Shown one piece after another: positions 1 through 11,804 of a DNA stretch of 64,000 nt. The notes beneath the pieces are model-generated. The model saw only the letters and a program-made list of their open reading frames with translations. It was not told the DNA's origin and did not search any database. The translations under genes and the position numbers were made by a program. Origin of the DNA: Acorus gramineus (lineage: Eukaryota > Streptophyta > Magnoliopsida > Acorales > Acoraceae); NCBI GenBank assembly GCA_030737835.1, contig CM060847.1, positions 16,220,656-16,284,655 of the forward strand, written 5' to 3'. The first letter of the stretch is position 1, and every line of letters begins with the position of its first letter.

Positions 1-605
1 TGATGATGATGAAGATGTGAAGAAGTGTTTTTTATTGGGTCGTATGAAGAGAGAGAGGGAGGGAGGGAAAGAGCATTTTAGGGGGAAACAAAAAAGGGGG
101 GAGAGGGTTTCATTGGGTTTTAATTGACGGTAGCGTCCGTTATCAAAGTTTGTTCAAATATTTTTTTTTTAAACGTCTACGTATCAAGCAAGTAGTGGCT
201 ACTGACTGAACTGACGACCTTCAGTTGTGAGGGGATCCGGACCCATAAAAATAAAAAAGGGACATAAACCATTTTTGGATCAACATTCAAATCCCAAGAA
301 ATCAACAATGAAAGACTATTTGAGGGGAAAAAAAATCAAAGAGTTTCACATTAAAAAAAAGCTATAACAAAGCAGTTGAAGAGGTTCAATCAGCCTTTAG
401 TCTTGATCCTTGGCTACGATCGCTGACACCACGGAGGGTGACCGGTGGAGAAACAACAAGCACCGCGTCCGCTGGGATGTGATTTTTCTGCTCAGCGTAC
501 GTGGAATATGGAGATCTCAGAGAACCGGAGGAGGAGAGGCAAAGAAATTAATTTAGGCTAAAATTGGGGTCTTGAAGATTTCTTCCCGAATTTTTTTTTT
601 TTTGT
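1..605. other. Intergenic, no gene recognised
   Basis: AT-rich with G/A-rich stretches near 45-115 and poly-A/T runs. A more GC-balanced patch at about 410-530 might be a captured gene fragment, but I see no conserved protein motif in any frame. Confidence 0.4.
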
Positions 606-653
606 GAAATATGGGCCGGGCTGTAGCCCAGCCAAGCCTACTAATGGATCCGC
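606..653. mobile_element. Truncated end of a hAT-type MITE
   Basis: This stretch reads as the reverse complement of the left end of the element at 10254, sharing GGGCCGGGCTGTAGCCCAGCC and a final CCGCC. No partner end or target duplication was found, so it is probably a relic. Confidence 0.3.
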
Positions 654-715
654 CTATGTTATGTAATAAAAGTTTTCAGGGATCTTTGCACTGATGGGAG
701 AGGTCTTGGTGTTGT

Positions 716-1316
716 TTTGGAGGATGCATGTTTTTTTGGGGTTCTCTGTTCGTGGTGATTGTGTTTTTTTTTTCTTTCTTTCTTTATATTCTTTTGGGTT
801 AGATTGTTTGTTGGGTTTGCAGAAATCATTGTGTTTAATGCCGCATTTGATTGAAACAATTGAATCAATTTGACTTATTTTAATTTCCAGGCTGAAATTG
901 CCTACTCTGAAGAAACAGAGCTCCCCAAACTCGTTTTAATTGGTATATTTTTCCATTCAAATCCATCTAAAAAAACAAGTGACCGGATGAAGTTCACACG
1001 AAATCCGCGGATCTATTCACTTAACAAGTTTCATCTAATTGTAGTCCCTTTTTAAGGTTTTCCAATTATCTTAAAAAATTGAGGACAGAGGACTCAAAAA
1101 ATCGATTTTGGGGTCATGGGTAATATCATAGATTCTGTTAAAAATCCATCAACTAACTGCAAAACATACATGTGATATTCATACAAAATAAATTGCAAAA
1201 TACACTCCATGCTAAAATCACATATTAAAGACAAATCCGGGTAACTAAATATAATTCAACATTATTGAACATAACCCAAGTTGAACCAGTACTTGGAGAC
1301 ATGACACGGATATATC
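716..1316. repeat. Repeat X copy A, left part
   Basis: Collinear and highly similar to 19461-20050. The copy is interrupted after 1316 by an LTR element and resumes at 3614. It carries no convincing gene; the short frames read through it are broken by small indels relative to the other copy. It leads into a captured fragment of the membrane-protein gene found intact at 22045-22488. Confidence 0.75.
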
Positions 1317-1466
1317 TGTTGAAGAATCATTATTGTGATATTATTAGTTTTCTAGTTTCTCCTAGATTCCTTATCTGTATTTTAGGGTTTCTTCTATTTA
1401 TTTATAAATAGAGTCCTTTGGCTTTTCTAATATAATAACAATAATTCTCTTTTCTTTATTCTAACA
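1317..1466 (+). repeat. 5' LTR (150 bp)
   Basis: Starts TGTTGAAG and ends TTCTAACA. It contains a TATAAATAGAG-type TATA box near 1403-1413, a likely promoter for the element's transcript, and matches 3425-3613 with one length difference. Confidence 0.9.
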
Positions 1467-1478
1467 TGGTATCAGAGC
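1467..1478 (+). other. Primer-binding site
   Basis: TGGTATCAGAGC directly abuts the 5' LTR. This is the classic plant Copia primer-binding site complementary to initiator methionine tRNA. Confidence 0.9.
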
Positions 1479-1523
1479 ATCCACCTCAAAAATCCTAGAT
1501 CCACAAAAGCTTCTCTTTCTCTT

Positions 1524-1560
1524 CCCCGCTTCGATTGAAGAGTCTTCAATCGGAGCGGGG
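1524..1560 (+). other. Hairpin downstream of the primer-binding site
   Basis: Arms of 18 bases (1524-1541 and 1543-1560) pair with a single mismatch around a one-base loop. The position, about 45 bases after the PBS, is where retroelement packaging or dimerisation structures lie. That role is an inference. Confidence 0.6.
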
Positions 1561-1611
1561 GAGGAATTTTGCTGGCGAGATCTAAAAACACCCCTTGGAG
1601 GAATTTTGCTC

Positions 1612-1975
1612 GCGTCGTGCCCTTTGCCGTCGTCGTCGCCGTCGTGCCCTTGCCGTCGCTGTTGCCGTCGTGCCCTTGCCGTCGTCGTCGCCGTCGTGCC
1701 CTTGCCGTCGCTGTTGCCGTCGTGCCCTTGCCGTCGTCGTCGTGCCCTTTGCCGTCGTCGTCGCCGTCGTGCCCTTGCCGTCGCTGTTGCCGTCGTGCCC
1801 TTGCCGTCGCCGTCGTGCCCTTTGCCGTCGTCGTCGCCGTCGTGCCCTTGCCGTCGCCGTCGTGCCCTTGTCGTCACCGTCGCCGTCGTGCCCTTGCACT
1901 CACCGTCGTGCCGTTGCCGTCGCCGTCGCCGTCGTGCCCTTGCCGTCGCCGTCGCCGTCGTGCCGCTGCTGTCGA
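1612..1975 (+). repeat. GC-rich GCCGTCGTGCCCTT minisatellite
   Basis: Many degenerate copies of a GCCGTCGCCGTCGTGCCCTT-type unit lie inside the LTR element. Frames stay open on both strands only because the repeat lacks stops. Confidence 0.85.
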
Positions 1976-2059
1976 CGCCCGTGCCGCTGCCGGCGCCACC
2001 CCTGCCGCTGCCGGCGCCGCCCCTGCCGCTGCCGGAGCCTCCCTGCCGCTGCTTGCCCA

Positions 2060-2557
2060 GCCCTGCCGCGCGCGCCCTGCCGCGCGGTTGCAACTACCCG
2101 GATTTCCCGGGATCTGTCGCGCTGATCCTGCCCGGATTTCCCAGGATCTGCTGGGACAGCTTCTGCCAGCCTGTCTCGAGCTGTCCGACCCGGGCGCTCC
2201 CAGCATCCGACCCGGGCGCTCCCAGCATCCGACCCGGGTCCTCCGAGCATCCGACCCGGATCCGCGAACCCGGCCCAGCATCCGACCCGAATCCGGCTCC
2301 TCCGGCCGCCCTGCCGCCGCTCCGGCCGCCCTCTGCCGCCGCCTCCGGCCGCTCTCAGCCTCCGGCTCCTCCGGTCACCTCTGGTCGCCGTCGTGCTCCT
2401 CCGGCCGCCCTGCCGCCCTGCCGCCTCCGGCCGCCCTGCCGCCGCCTCCGGCCGCTCTCCGCCTCCGGCTCCTCCGGTCACCTCTGGTCGCCGTCGTGCT
2501 CCTCCGGCCGCCCTCTGCCGCCTCCGGCCACCCTGCCGCCGCCTCCGGCGCCGCCTT
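2060..2557 (+). repeat. GC-rich interspersed repeat, LTR element interior
   Basis: Repeated CATCCGACCCGG units (about 2203-2290) are followed by repeated CTCCGGCCGCCCTGCCGCC and GTCACCTCTGGTCGCC units. No protein motif was seen. Confidence 0.75.
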
Positions 2558-2717
2558 AAGACTTCAAAACCACTAAATCGGTCATAACTTCCTCTCCGGA
2601 AGTCCGATTAAGGTGATCCAGGAGTCCATTTTGCTCGATTTTTCGTTCTCTATGCATCTGTGTGATTCTTTTCTTCATCCGAGATCTCTACGATCTTTTT
2701 CACAGATTTGCACACTG

Positions 2718-3258
2718 TCTTCTTCTATGTGCGCTCTTTCTCTTTTTCGCAGATTTGCACACCTCCGCGCATCTCCTTGCGGCATCGACCGCTCTCGCGC
2801 TCTTCGTGCAATCTCGCTACTTCTCTTGCTCCCTCTACGCATATCTTCTTCTATGTGCGCTCTTTCTCTTTTTCGCAGATTTGCACACCTCCGCGCATCT
2901 CCTTGCGGCATCGACCGCTCTCGCGCTCTTCGTGCAATCTCGCTACTTCTCTTGCTCCCTCTACGCATGTCTTCTTCTATGTGCGCTCTTTCTCTTTTTC
3001 GCAGATTTGCACACCTCCGCGCATCTCTTTGCGGCATCAAACGCTCTCGCGCTCTTTGTGCAATCTCGCTACTTCTCTTGCTCCCTCTACGCATGTCTTC
3101 TTCTATGTGCGCTCTTTCTCTTTTCGCAGATTTGCACACCTCCGCGCATCTCCTTGCGGCATCGACCGCTCTCGCGCTCTTCGTGCAATCTCGCTACTTC
3201 TCTTGCTCCCACTACGCATGTCTTCTTCTATGTGCCATCTTTCTCTTTTTCGCAGCAT
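2718..3258 (+). repeat. 126-bp tandem array in LTR element
   Basis: Unit starts fall at 2718, 2844, 2970, 3096 and 3221, giving four full copies and a partial fifth. The spacing is 126, 126, 126 and 125 bp. The copies are almost identical, so the expansion is recent or homogenised. Confidence 0.92.
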
Positions 3259-3424
3259 TTCGGCCACCACACGCGCCTCTGCAGAGCTCTTACCGTGCCT
3301 TTGTTGCACTCTGCCGCGCCTGCACGTGCCCCTGCTGCTCCTGCACGTGCTGTCGCCAGCCTTCGCCACCTTCTCATTTTTGTCCAAACTCTAAGGGTTC
3401 TACCTTTCAGAGTTTGGGAGGGGG

Positions 3425-3613
3425 TGTTGAAGAATCATTATTAGGATAATATTATATCTTTATTGTCATTATTGTGATATTATTAGTTTCCTAGTTTTCC
3501 TAGATTTCCTAGATTCCTTATCTGTATTTTAGGGTTTCCTCTATGTATCTATAAATAGAGCCCTTTGGCTCCTCTAATATAATAACAATAATTCCCTTTT
3601 CTTTATTCTAACA
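3425..3613 (+). repeat. 3' LTR (189 bp)
   Basis: Begins TGTTGAAG after a G-rich polypurine tract (about 3413-3424) and ends TTCTAACA. It is longer than the 5' LTR because of an additional AT-rich segment near its start. Confidence 0.9.
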
Positions 3614-4083
3614 ATATCAAAAGATGAAGAGGGACATACGGAGGGCAAGAGTACATAACGCGCACACAAGCTCAGACAGCACTAGATGAGAAACAAATAT
3701 TAATACCGGAGTTCAATCTCTTAATGGAAGGCCAGACCAAGTTCGACCCACATCAGACGTTGGGGGCAGTTACAAGGAGCGGAGACGGGAACCTCTGTTT
3801 TCGCAGGTTGAAACAGAGGAGAACCAAACCCAGATTGAATATCAAGAACATCGTGACAGCATAAATCATGACAAGAACCTCCCCAAACGGGGTCTCGGTT
3901 GTCGCCGTGGGGAGGTTGAAGAATCCGCCCGTCGAGAGCGCGATCGCCCAGATCGCAAGCCTCAATGCATCGCGCGGTGGGGTCAGGCGGCAGTTCGGGG
4001 AAGGGGAAGGGGACGTTGGTGCTGGTCGGCGGAGCAGGGAGACAGAGAGGAGGCACAGACCGACGACGAATGCGGCGTAAACG
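3614..4083 (-). pseudogene. Repeat X resumed, carrying a captured membrane-protein gene fragment
   Basis: From 3614 the sequence continues repeat X (matches 20046-20210). From about 3688 it matches the 3' side of the gene at 22045-22488. Read on the minus strand, roughly the last 110 codons of that gene are open down to its stop at 3753-3755, with the second helix pair and the FNLP motif preserved. Similarity stops abruptly at 4083, where an in-frame TAA lies just upstream. There is no start codon. About 275 bp of the intact gene's 3' flank is missing at the internal junction (about 3726). This is a truncated, transposed gene copy, not a gene. Confidence 0.8.
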
Positions 4084-4385
4084 ATGGAGCTTTAAAGAAA
4101 GTATGAGAACACACTTAACTATACCAGAGTAAAGCTCAAAAGACAAAACATGATAGAAAAACCTCATTCAAAGGAAAAAAAAAATATGGAGATGAAATAT
4201 CTTACAACCTCAAAAAAAAAAAAACCCAAAAAAATTAAACAATTACCCAACCCATCACACTTAACATTTACAAAGATAAAAACCCAACGCATTTGCCCCA
4301 ATCCCTTAAGCAAGGTCGAGATCAAGTATGTTTTTATGGTTACATGCTTTTAGATTATAAAAAAAAAACTATGACATACACATAC

Positions 4386-6766
4386 CTGAAGCAGCTGAGT
4401 CATCGAAGTAATTCCACTACTGTACGTAAATGGATCCTGGCAAGATATGCATAATAAGTTCTACTTATATTTCTAAATAAACACGAAGGAAACAATGACA
4501 TAAAAATTAGATTAGGTGAAATTAGATACCTGAGTGTTTCCAACCATTGATATCAGGAAGTGAAAATTTTCTTGGAGTGGGTGGCTCTCAATATGATTTT
4601 TAGACTTTTGACTTCCAGATTTTTTTATTGAACTTTTTTCCAACACATTGATCAACCTTTTTTCACTTCTGCCACCTACAAGCTTCTTCCCCCTTCTTTT
4701 AAATCCTTTAGCAATTTCACTATTTGAAATGCTTTGAGTAGTGGAGGGTACAACAGGTTCATCTGGTGTGCTATTATCTTCAGATACATTAGATGCATAT
4801 TTTACTGCCTCCTTTTTTACATCTTCCTCAACTTCCTTCATGATCTCTTCTGTTCAACGTTTAAGGAGTTCAGTTGAATGTGATGTTTCTGCAGCCTTCG
4901 ATGCCACTTGAAGGAGTCCATGGCATAATTCTTGGAATCGCCTTCCTAATTGAGATATAACATCATCCTGTATTGTTAAGGCACAACTATCATATACCAC
5001 ACCAGATTTTGCATTTCTTGTCCATCTATTCAAAATATAATGCTGTGGAAGTTCTTTTATGTTTCTGTGATCCCGAACCTTTAGAACATAACAACGTTGA
5101 ATTCCTACAAATTCAAAGTTTTTGCAACTACAAGTTGCCATCTTCGTAGATGAATCAAATAGAATGGTTCTTTCATGACCACGAACTTGATGTATAACCT
5201 TGTACTCTGTGATATGTCCCACCTCAGCGTGGATATAAATAGAGCAATTTAGAGATTTTGCATATTCTTTTTGAAACATCTCAAGGACCTCAGGTGTGTA
5301 CAACCTTGCAGCACATGACACCATCAATGTGTCATAAGGAATATTAGGCATGGTGTTCATCATCTTGAAATCAGCACATAATTCTGCTTCTCGACGATCA
5401 TCTACAACCTGCTCGAAATGCTGAAAAAACCGCAATGGATCATGCTTGGAGTTCAAATACCTTCTCAACAGAGCCTTGAACCTTTCACTACGCTGTGTGC
5501 TCTTCATGTCTGCGCAAAATGTTTCTCTACCATAAACAAGAGCCCATTTCTCTTTTTCTGTAAATGTTTGTTGAAGCCATTCGTTACCTTCAATACTGTA
5601 TTTTTCAAGCATTTTCTTCCATGCATCAAGAAATTCTTTTTCAGTCTCGTATCCAAAAATACAATCATAGAAAGATTTTTTTAGACCATCAATTGAGTAA
5701 AGATACCCAATGTGCTTCGTAGCATTTTGCATTAAATGCCATATACAAAGACGATGATGAGTCTCAGGCATAACAACTGAAATTGCTTTAGCCATTGCCG
5801 CTGATTGATCTGTAAGAATAGTTTTAGGACTTCTCCCCGACATTGCTTCAAGAAATGTTTCAAATAACCAAATGAATGAGTCGGCTGTCTCATCATAAAG
5901 CAAAGCACCCCCAAAAATAATAGTTTGCCTATGATTGTTACTCCAACAAATGGTGCAAATGGCATTCCATGATTATTTGTTCTGTAAGTTGTGTCAAAGC
6001 AAAGTACATCTCCAAAATGTGCATAGTCCACGATCGATCTTGCATCAGCCCAAAACACATTGGTTATTTGTTCATCTGCATCAAGTTGCATTGAGTGAAA
6101 GAAAGAAGGATTTTGTTTTTGCTTTTTTTTGAAATATTCAATAAGAGCCCCAGCAATTCCATTTTCCATTCTTCTTTCTCTCTTAGTACGCAGGTAATTC
6201 TTGACATCATTTAATGTAAAACCAAGATTCTTTCTGCCTCCCACTTGTTGACTCATCAAATCAACGACTGTCTTAGGTGCTAGACCTGAGCTGTCTATGA
6301 CATCAACTTGGGATGCTTGAATTTTTTCTATTTTTCTATGTGACCTTAAATTGTGCCGCAACGGTGAAGGAACAATATCATGATTATGAGTTGGCTCAAA
6401 TTTTATGACTTGATATGTCCCACTAGGTTGATAGGAAATGATCATGTGCGCTCCACACCCTGTCCTTGTATCCGGTTGTGGATTCTTGACTTTCTGTTTG
6501 TCAATAGCCTTTGTGCCTTCCTTAGAACAACAAAATTTATGCCTTCTTGTTATGCCATTGCTCTTAGAAGCATCACTCCGTCGAATATTGAATCCAACTA
6601 ACCTTGCATGTGCATTATAAAAATCATATGCACTCTCTTCGCAATCAAATTCCATCCCTACTTCATGTACATGTTTATAACTGGATTCATCAAGATTGCT
6701 ACAATCACTAACGAGAGGCTTTAGAGAACATCGATGAGTTTCACATCCATCATCGTTTGGTTCCAT
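4386..6766 (-). pseudogene. FAR1/MULE-type transposase gene, broken
   Basis: Minus-strand exons at 6766-4530 and probably 4436-4386 (51 bases, AG and GT bounded, in phase). Domain order follows the FAR1-related/Mutator-like family. An N-terminal FAR1 DNA-binding domain (about residues 40-130) comes first, then a MULE DDE domain with FDTTYRTNNHG (near 5990) and ILTDQS (near 5810), then a SWIM-type CSC motif near 5130. Three lesions are visible: a one-base loss shifting frame at about 5938-5941, an in-frame TGA at 4854-4856, and a SWIM site whose usual C-R-H reads R-C-Y, losing the zinc ligands. Family members are nuclear transcription factors or transposases. This copy should be inactive. I found no terminal inverted repeats, so a decayed FAR1-related host gene is equally possible. 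Confidence 0.85.
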
Positions 6767-8802
6767 ATTGATTTGACGATTGTCCTAAAAAAATACATAT
6801 TTCAATAACAAAATAGAATATTTCAACAACACAACAGCAAAATCATAAAACATTCAAGAAGCAATTCACCAAAGCAATTCATTTGTAAAAAGTGACCAAA
6901 ATTCTTAATCAACACACTATTCATACTCATAAAGTAATAATGATCAGTAGAAGTAGAGATGCTATAAATAAGAAAAAAAATTTAACTAGACAGAGGAGGC
7001 AGAGCCCATGGCAGATGTGTAGGAGCCCAAGGCAGATGAGGCCGCAGAGATCCGCTTCATTGTCATTTTTTTAAAGGGTTTTCGGAGATGAGTGTTTTGT
7101 GATTGAAGTCTGCCCAAAAAGATAAAAATAAAAATAAAACTCAAATCCGGTTCAATTTCATCTCGAATGTTAGTTTGATAGTTTTTTTTTTAATTAAAAA
7201 TATGCATTCTTCAACCAAGGATGAAACCCACAAAAAAAAAAAAACCCTACATTTACACAGGCAACTCAACTACACATTAGCATCACCAATTACTAAAAGT
7301 AAAAGCATCTAATCAACATAATCCCATAATTCCATGATTGAATCAAGCCCATGAAAAGAAAAAACCCATAAACCATATATTGATTGAATAAATCTCATCA
7401 TCAGAAGAACACCGACCCTTCAACAACAAAAATAGCAGAGAGAGAGAGAGAGAGAGAGAGAGATACCAATGGACATGAAAAGAGACCCTCGATGTGTGGA
7501 TCAATGGCTGCGTCGTGGAGATCGAATGTGTTATCGAAGAAAATACGATCGGGCAAGAGTCTACATATTGGGGAAAATTTGAGAGGGAAAACAGGGGCTC
7601 ACATTTCAGTTAAAATAGGGTCTGAGATGTATTGGGAAGACAAAGTGTATTTTGGGAAGGCGGGAACACCAATAGAACTTAACGGATGAAAAACCACATA
7701 AACCCTCTGTTAACATCACGTGGTCTCACGTGGAACTGGACCCTACGTGTCCAGATTTAACTGGTTCACACAGGAGATCTATGTGGCTTTTCCACAGGAG
7801 ATCCGAACCCTTTGTTTTGGTGCCTTCAAAGGAGGAGAGAGAGGAGCATTAAATGCTAATTATGTTTTCTTAGAGGCTAATGAAAGGAATGGGTGCCTGT
7901 GCTCTATTGAAAGTAAATGAACAAAGGGAGAAGTGATGGGGGAACAGTTGATCATTTCGTATGGTTTTCTTAGAGAGGAAGGAAGAGAGTGAGGGAGGGA
8001 AGGAGTACAGTTGGCTGGTCATTCGGATGGTTTTCAGTAGAGTGGAAACAATGGGCACTACAGTGGTTTTCATGAGACTATAAATAAGGACCTTGGTTGT
8101 TTTAATAAAGGAGAGGCACCCGGGCTGTTTGGAAGAAAAAAAAAAGAGAGAGAGAGGAGGGACTTTGGTGGGCTGTTTTAATGAAAAACAGAGAGGGTCG
8201 GAGCTGTTTAGAAGGAGGAAGAAGTTATTTTCTTGGGTGTTGTGTGTGTGTAAGTGAGAAAGAGAGTAAAAGAGAGCGAGTGGAAAAGTTTTTTTTTGTT
8301 TGAGAGGGAGTGTGAACAGAGAAGTAGAAGAAATCGATAAAGCTTATATACAGGTTTTTCTCTTTGTTATTTATTTATTTTTTATTTTGTTATTTACTAG
8401 TTAATTTCATTACATTATCCAAATCCCATCAATTCCAATCCATTTTTATTGCATTTTAAAGCACTAAATTTTTTTTTTGGAGGGAACTAGCAATGTTTAA
8501 ACTAATCAACACGGTGCGTAATCAAAATATATATTTAATTTCTTTTTTATTTTTCATTTTAAAATAATTTACTACACTCGGTCTAATCAGATCTTAATTA
8601 TTTTGTGTGAGGTACCTGAGTTTCACCGCGTTGCGTGTCTGGCTGCGTCAACGTGAAGAAGTCGTTCCCAAGACTCCCCCAAGATGATTATTATCTTTTT
8701 TTTCTTTTGAAGAAAAACAAGTGACGATCGCAACAATGTCCTTGAAAGCAGTCGAGCAAACTTGAACAATCATTCAAACGGTGATTTGATACGTCGCATG
8801 CA
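6767..8802. other. Intergenic, upstream side of the broken FAR1/MULE gene
   Basis: Contains a (GA)n microsatellite at about 7437-7463 and A/T-rich leader-like DNA. I see no gene and no transposon terminus. Confidence 0.4.
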
Positions 8803-9867
8803 GACCGAAACCAAATATGAAAAAACCGGATTAACCCCTTTACAAGGAACCCCTTTACTCCTCTCTCTCTTCGCTGTTGCCGCGGAACACACGCTGAACC
8901 CGTTATTTTTTTGTTTGGCCCGTGCGTCAATTTGATGAGGAGAGACCTAATAAGGACCTTTTATACCCCCACCTGCTTGTATGCATGTGCATGCATGCAT
9001 AACATGTGTTCCTTTCACATTGGCTTTTCAAGCCTTCAATTGTGTTGGACCCATATGGGCCCCATGAAATCCAACAGCGGAAGAGGTATTGGGGGTCTGA
9101 GGGCACCACCATTCAGGAATTTTGATCAAAATTCAAAATGGTCCCCTCAGACCCCAATCACCTCAGACCCCAAAAAATTCAAAATGGTCCCCTCAGACCC
9201 TCACCTCTTCCAACTTCCAATATGACAAAACTTTCATAGAAACATCTTCAATCATATTATATATCTTCAAATTCGAAAGGTGATGTGCTTCAACTACACT
9301 CTATATCTACCTCCAAATTTTAATATTTGGATTTGACCCTTCAAATTTGAAGGCCACTTCCATATTTGGAGACCACCTCCAAATCATCTTTTTTTATTTT
9401 TTACTTTATACACTAATTAATTCAACCTAATATATATTTAGATCAACTAATTCATTTTTAACAAAAATACTATAGTTGAAAAGATCTCATCGAGACCTTC
9501 AAAATGAGACTAATATTAAATTATTTTAGAATTAATTTTAAATAAATCCTCACCCGTTTAATTATTCAAGAATTATTTTATTTATTTACTAAAAAATTAT
9601 TAATTTAAAAATAACTTCAAAACCATTTAATATTAGACTCATTTTAAAGGTTTTAATGATATCTTTTCAATAATATAATTTTTATATAAATAAATTAATA
9701 ATAATAATAATATTTATTAATAAATTTTTATATAACATTATATTTTTATAAGAAAAAATGGAGGTGATGGTTGGAGTGCAACACCTCCAAACATGAATTT
9801 TCTTCAAATATAGAGAGTCATATTTGAATGCTTAGATTGGAGATACTCTAAACCCTCAGTTGTCAAA
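8803..9867. repeat. Repeat R2 copy 1 (1.07 kb, direct)
   Basis: Collinear with 18119-19183 with scattered substitutions and small indels. It includes a short internal duplication of a CCCCTCAGACCC-type unit at about 9139-9200. Together the copies enclose the hAT element and the LINE. No TG...CA ends, primer site or target duplication support calling them LTRs. Confidence 0.8.
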
Positions 9868-10245
9868 TAAGATTTGAAGTTCGACAAGTCATGTTTTGAG
9901 ACCACAGGCCTTGTTATAAATCTGAAAATATGAATCAGGGATGTCTTTATAACACATATAGGGGTCTACTTGTGAAATTGGTAAAATTGAGGGCGGAGCT
10001 TCAAATATCTCATAAAAAGAAAAAATTGATGGATTTTGCAAGGACCTGATCATAAATATCGGAGACCTTGGGGACCTATCAGAAAATAACTAAGGAAGTT
10101 GACAAAATTGGCCGATTTTTTCAGGGACCTTGTTATAAATATCATGGACCTGGGGGCTGATATGTAAATAACCCAGCTTGTCCTCATATAGCAGGTAGGT
10201 CGAAAACTTTTGTCACTGTTATGTTACTTTAGGTATATAGAGTAT
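9868..10245. other. Intergenic between R2 and the hAT element
   Basis: AT-rich, with a loosely repeated AGGGACCTTGTTATAAAT-type phrase (about 9905-10170). No coding signal. Confidence 0.4.
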
Positions 10246-10253
10246 AGATAGAG

Positions 10254-11091
10254 CAGGGGCGGACGTACGAGTTGGCTGGGCTACAGCCCGGCCCAGATTT
10301 TGTATTTTTTTAATATTTGATAATACCTGTTTAATATTTATATTTTATATTATATAAATTGCATTTTGTACATAAAATATATTCCTCACAAACTAGATAT
10401 CAACCTAACAAATTAATAACAAATCAAATAGTATCATAACAAATTAGATCTCAACCTAACAAACTAAATTGAACTCTGGCCCGTTTGGAAACCGGTTTAG
10501 GCAGTTTTTGAGTTTGTATAAAACTGTTTTTCTCAAACCCGTTTTCAAACAAAAAATTTGGGGCCAAAATCTGCATACATATTTTTGTGAAAAAGTATCC
10601 AAAACCTGAGTTTTCTAGAAACTGTTGATAGATAGCTTCTTGCAAAATCAAATTTAAACCCAGCTTTTGCCTAAAATCAGTTTTTCAATCATGCAATCAA
10701 ACACAGCTTGATCTTATTATAAATTTTAACGATTCTAAATTTTAAAATTCAAACTTATCTTAAGAATTAATGTCAATTGAACAATAATGAACATCTATAT
10801 CCATTAACCAACTCTTCTTATTTTTTTAACAACTCTTCCTATTTTTTTAACAATTCTTACAAAATCAAAATACTCAACTTTAATTACATTTTTTTTCCTT
10901 TTCTTCATATGTATATGTCTTTTGAATATCAGATTATTTGGTCTATAAATAATAATATCAAATATAAGAGAAAAAAACTTTCATATAATATTTAATATAT
11001 GCTATCAAATATAAGAACAAAAAAATTTTTATATAAATATTTAATATATGCTATGTAGCCCACCCTAAAATATTGTCTTGAATCCGCCCTG
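10254..11091. mobile_element. Non-autonomous hAT-type DNA transposon (838 bp)
   Basis: Ends are CAGGGGCGGA and, in reverse complement, CAGGGCGGA, with a matching subterminal GGGCTACA. An exact 8-bp target duplication AGATAGAG lies at 10246-10253 and 11092-11099. Eight-base duplications and CAGGGG-type ends are typical of hAT. No transposase; the interior is AT-rich. Confidence 0.9.
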
Positions 11092-11099
11092 AGATAGAG

Positions 11100-11758
11100 T
11101 ATAGATAGAGATATGTTTTCGGCAAGTGTATTTATATATGTTTAATGTCTTAAACCTTATGTAGCCTAACATTAATTTACTACATAAACATTGATTTATT
11201 TTTTGTTTTGTTAATAAGAATAGATTTTCAGGACATTCTTACATAAACATAGAACTCAAATCAAATTGAAAAAAAAAAAGAGTGATTTTCGATCCCGTGC
11301 CAAATTCCTTTTAGGTCAGTGTAAAGTTTTAGTTTGGTATGTATATTTATTCTTACACTAATCGAAAGTATTTAATGAGGTCATTACTTATTCATCATGT
11401 TCTGAATGCTGAGATAAGATTGAATAGTTACAATTTTTTTCAAACTGTTATTTCATATTATTCGGACCATATGTTAGCTTGCATTCATGCGAAGCCGACC
11501 TGCGTCCGACCGTGATTGTTTCTGATGACGACATGATGTCAACCTGAGTTGATGCGATGCCGACATGCACACGAGTGTCGTTGAGTTTCTTTCCCATGAT
11601 CGTGAGTCAAAGATTTTAAACCTGATTCCTCTTCGGATAGAATCACTTTTTGTAAAATACCACGAAGCCGTGTCTGACCAGTAGAGACTCCTGCGCAGTA
11701 CGTTAGGAGGACACAAAAAGCATGGAGTATCTGAAGATTTATCTGATGATACTATTAA
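11100..11758. other. Intergenic before the LINE
   Basis: AT-rich to about 11450, then a more GC-balanced patch (11474-11716) with an open minus-strand frame of about 80 codons. I recognise no motif in that frame. Confidence 0.35.
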
Positions 11759-11804
11759 CTACACAGGTTGATGGTTGGGACATTTTTTTATCGAGGGTTT
11801 TCAC

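Larger units (their letters stand above)
1317..3613 (+). mobile_element. Non-autonomous Copia-type LTR retrotransposon
   Basis: The element is bounded by LTRs (TGTTGAAG...TTCTAACA) at 1317-1466 and 3425-3613, with a 5-bp target duplication ATATC at 1312-1316 and 3614-3618. The paralogous locus holds a single ATATC at 20046-20050, which is the unoccupied site. A primer-binding site TGGTATCAGAGC (initiator Met tRNA) follows the 5' LTR and a G-rich polypurine tract precedes the 3' LTR. The interior (about 1.96 kb) has no gag or pol; it is GC-rich tandem repeats. The LTRs differ mainly by an extra stretch of about 35-40 bp near the 3' LTR start. It must have been mobilised by proteins supplied in trans. 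Confidence 0.92.

Noticed and set aside
659..1055. Short ORFs at 659-868 and 870-1055, also present in repeat X copy B
   Set aside because: Recurrence reflects duplication of the repeat. The frames differ by indels between copies and show no motif.
1461..2576. Long open frames on both strands rich in Arg, Ala and Pro
   Set aside because: They arise from the GC-rich minisatellite inside the LTR element, which lacks stops. No domain is seen and several frames overlap.
2613..3449. Frames of about 230-280 codons through the 126-bp array
   Set aside because: 126 is a multiple of three, so any stop-free frame repeats. The products are tandem copies with no recognisable motif.
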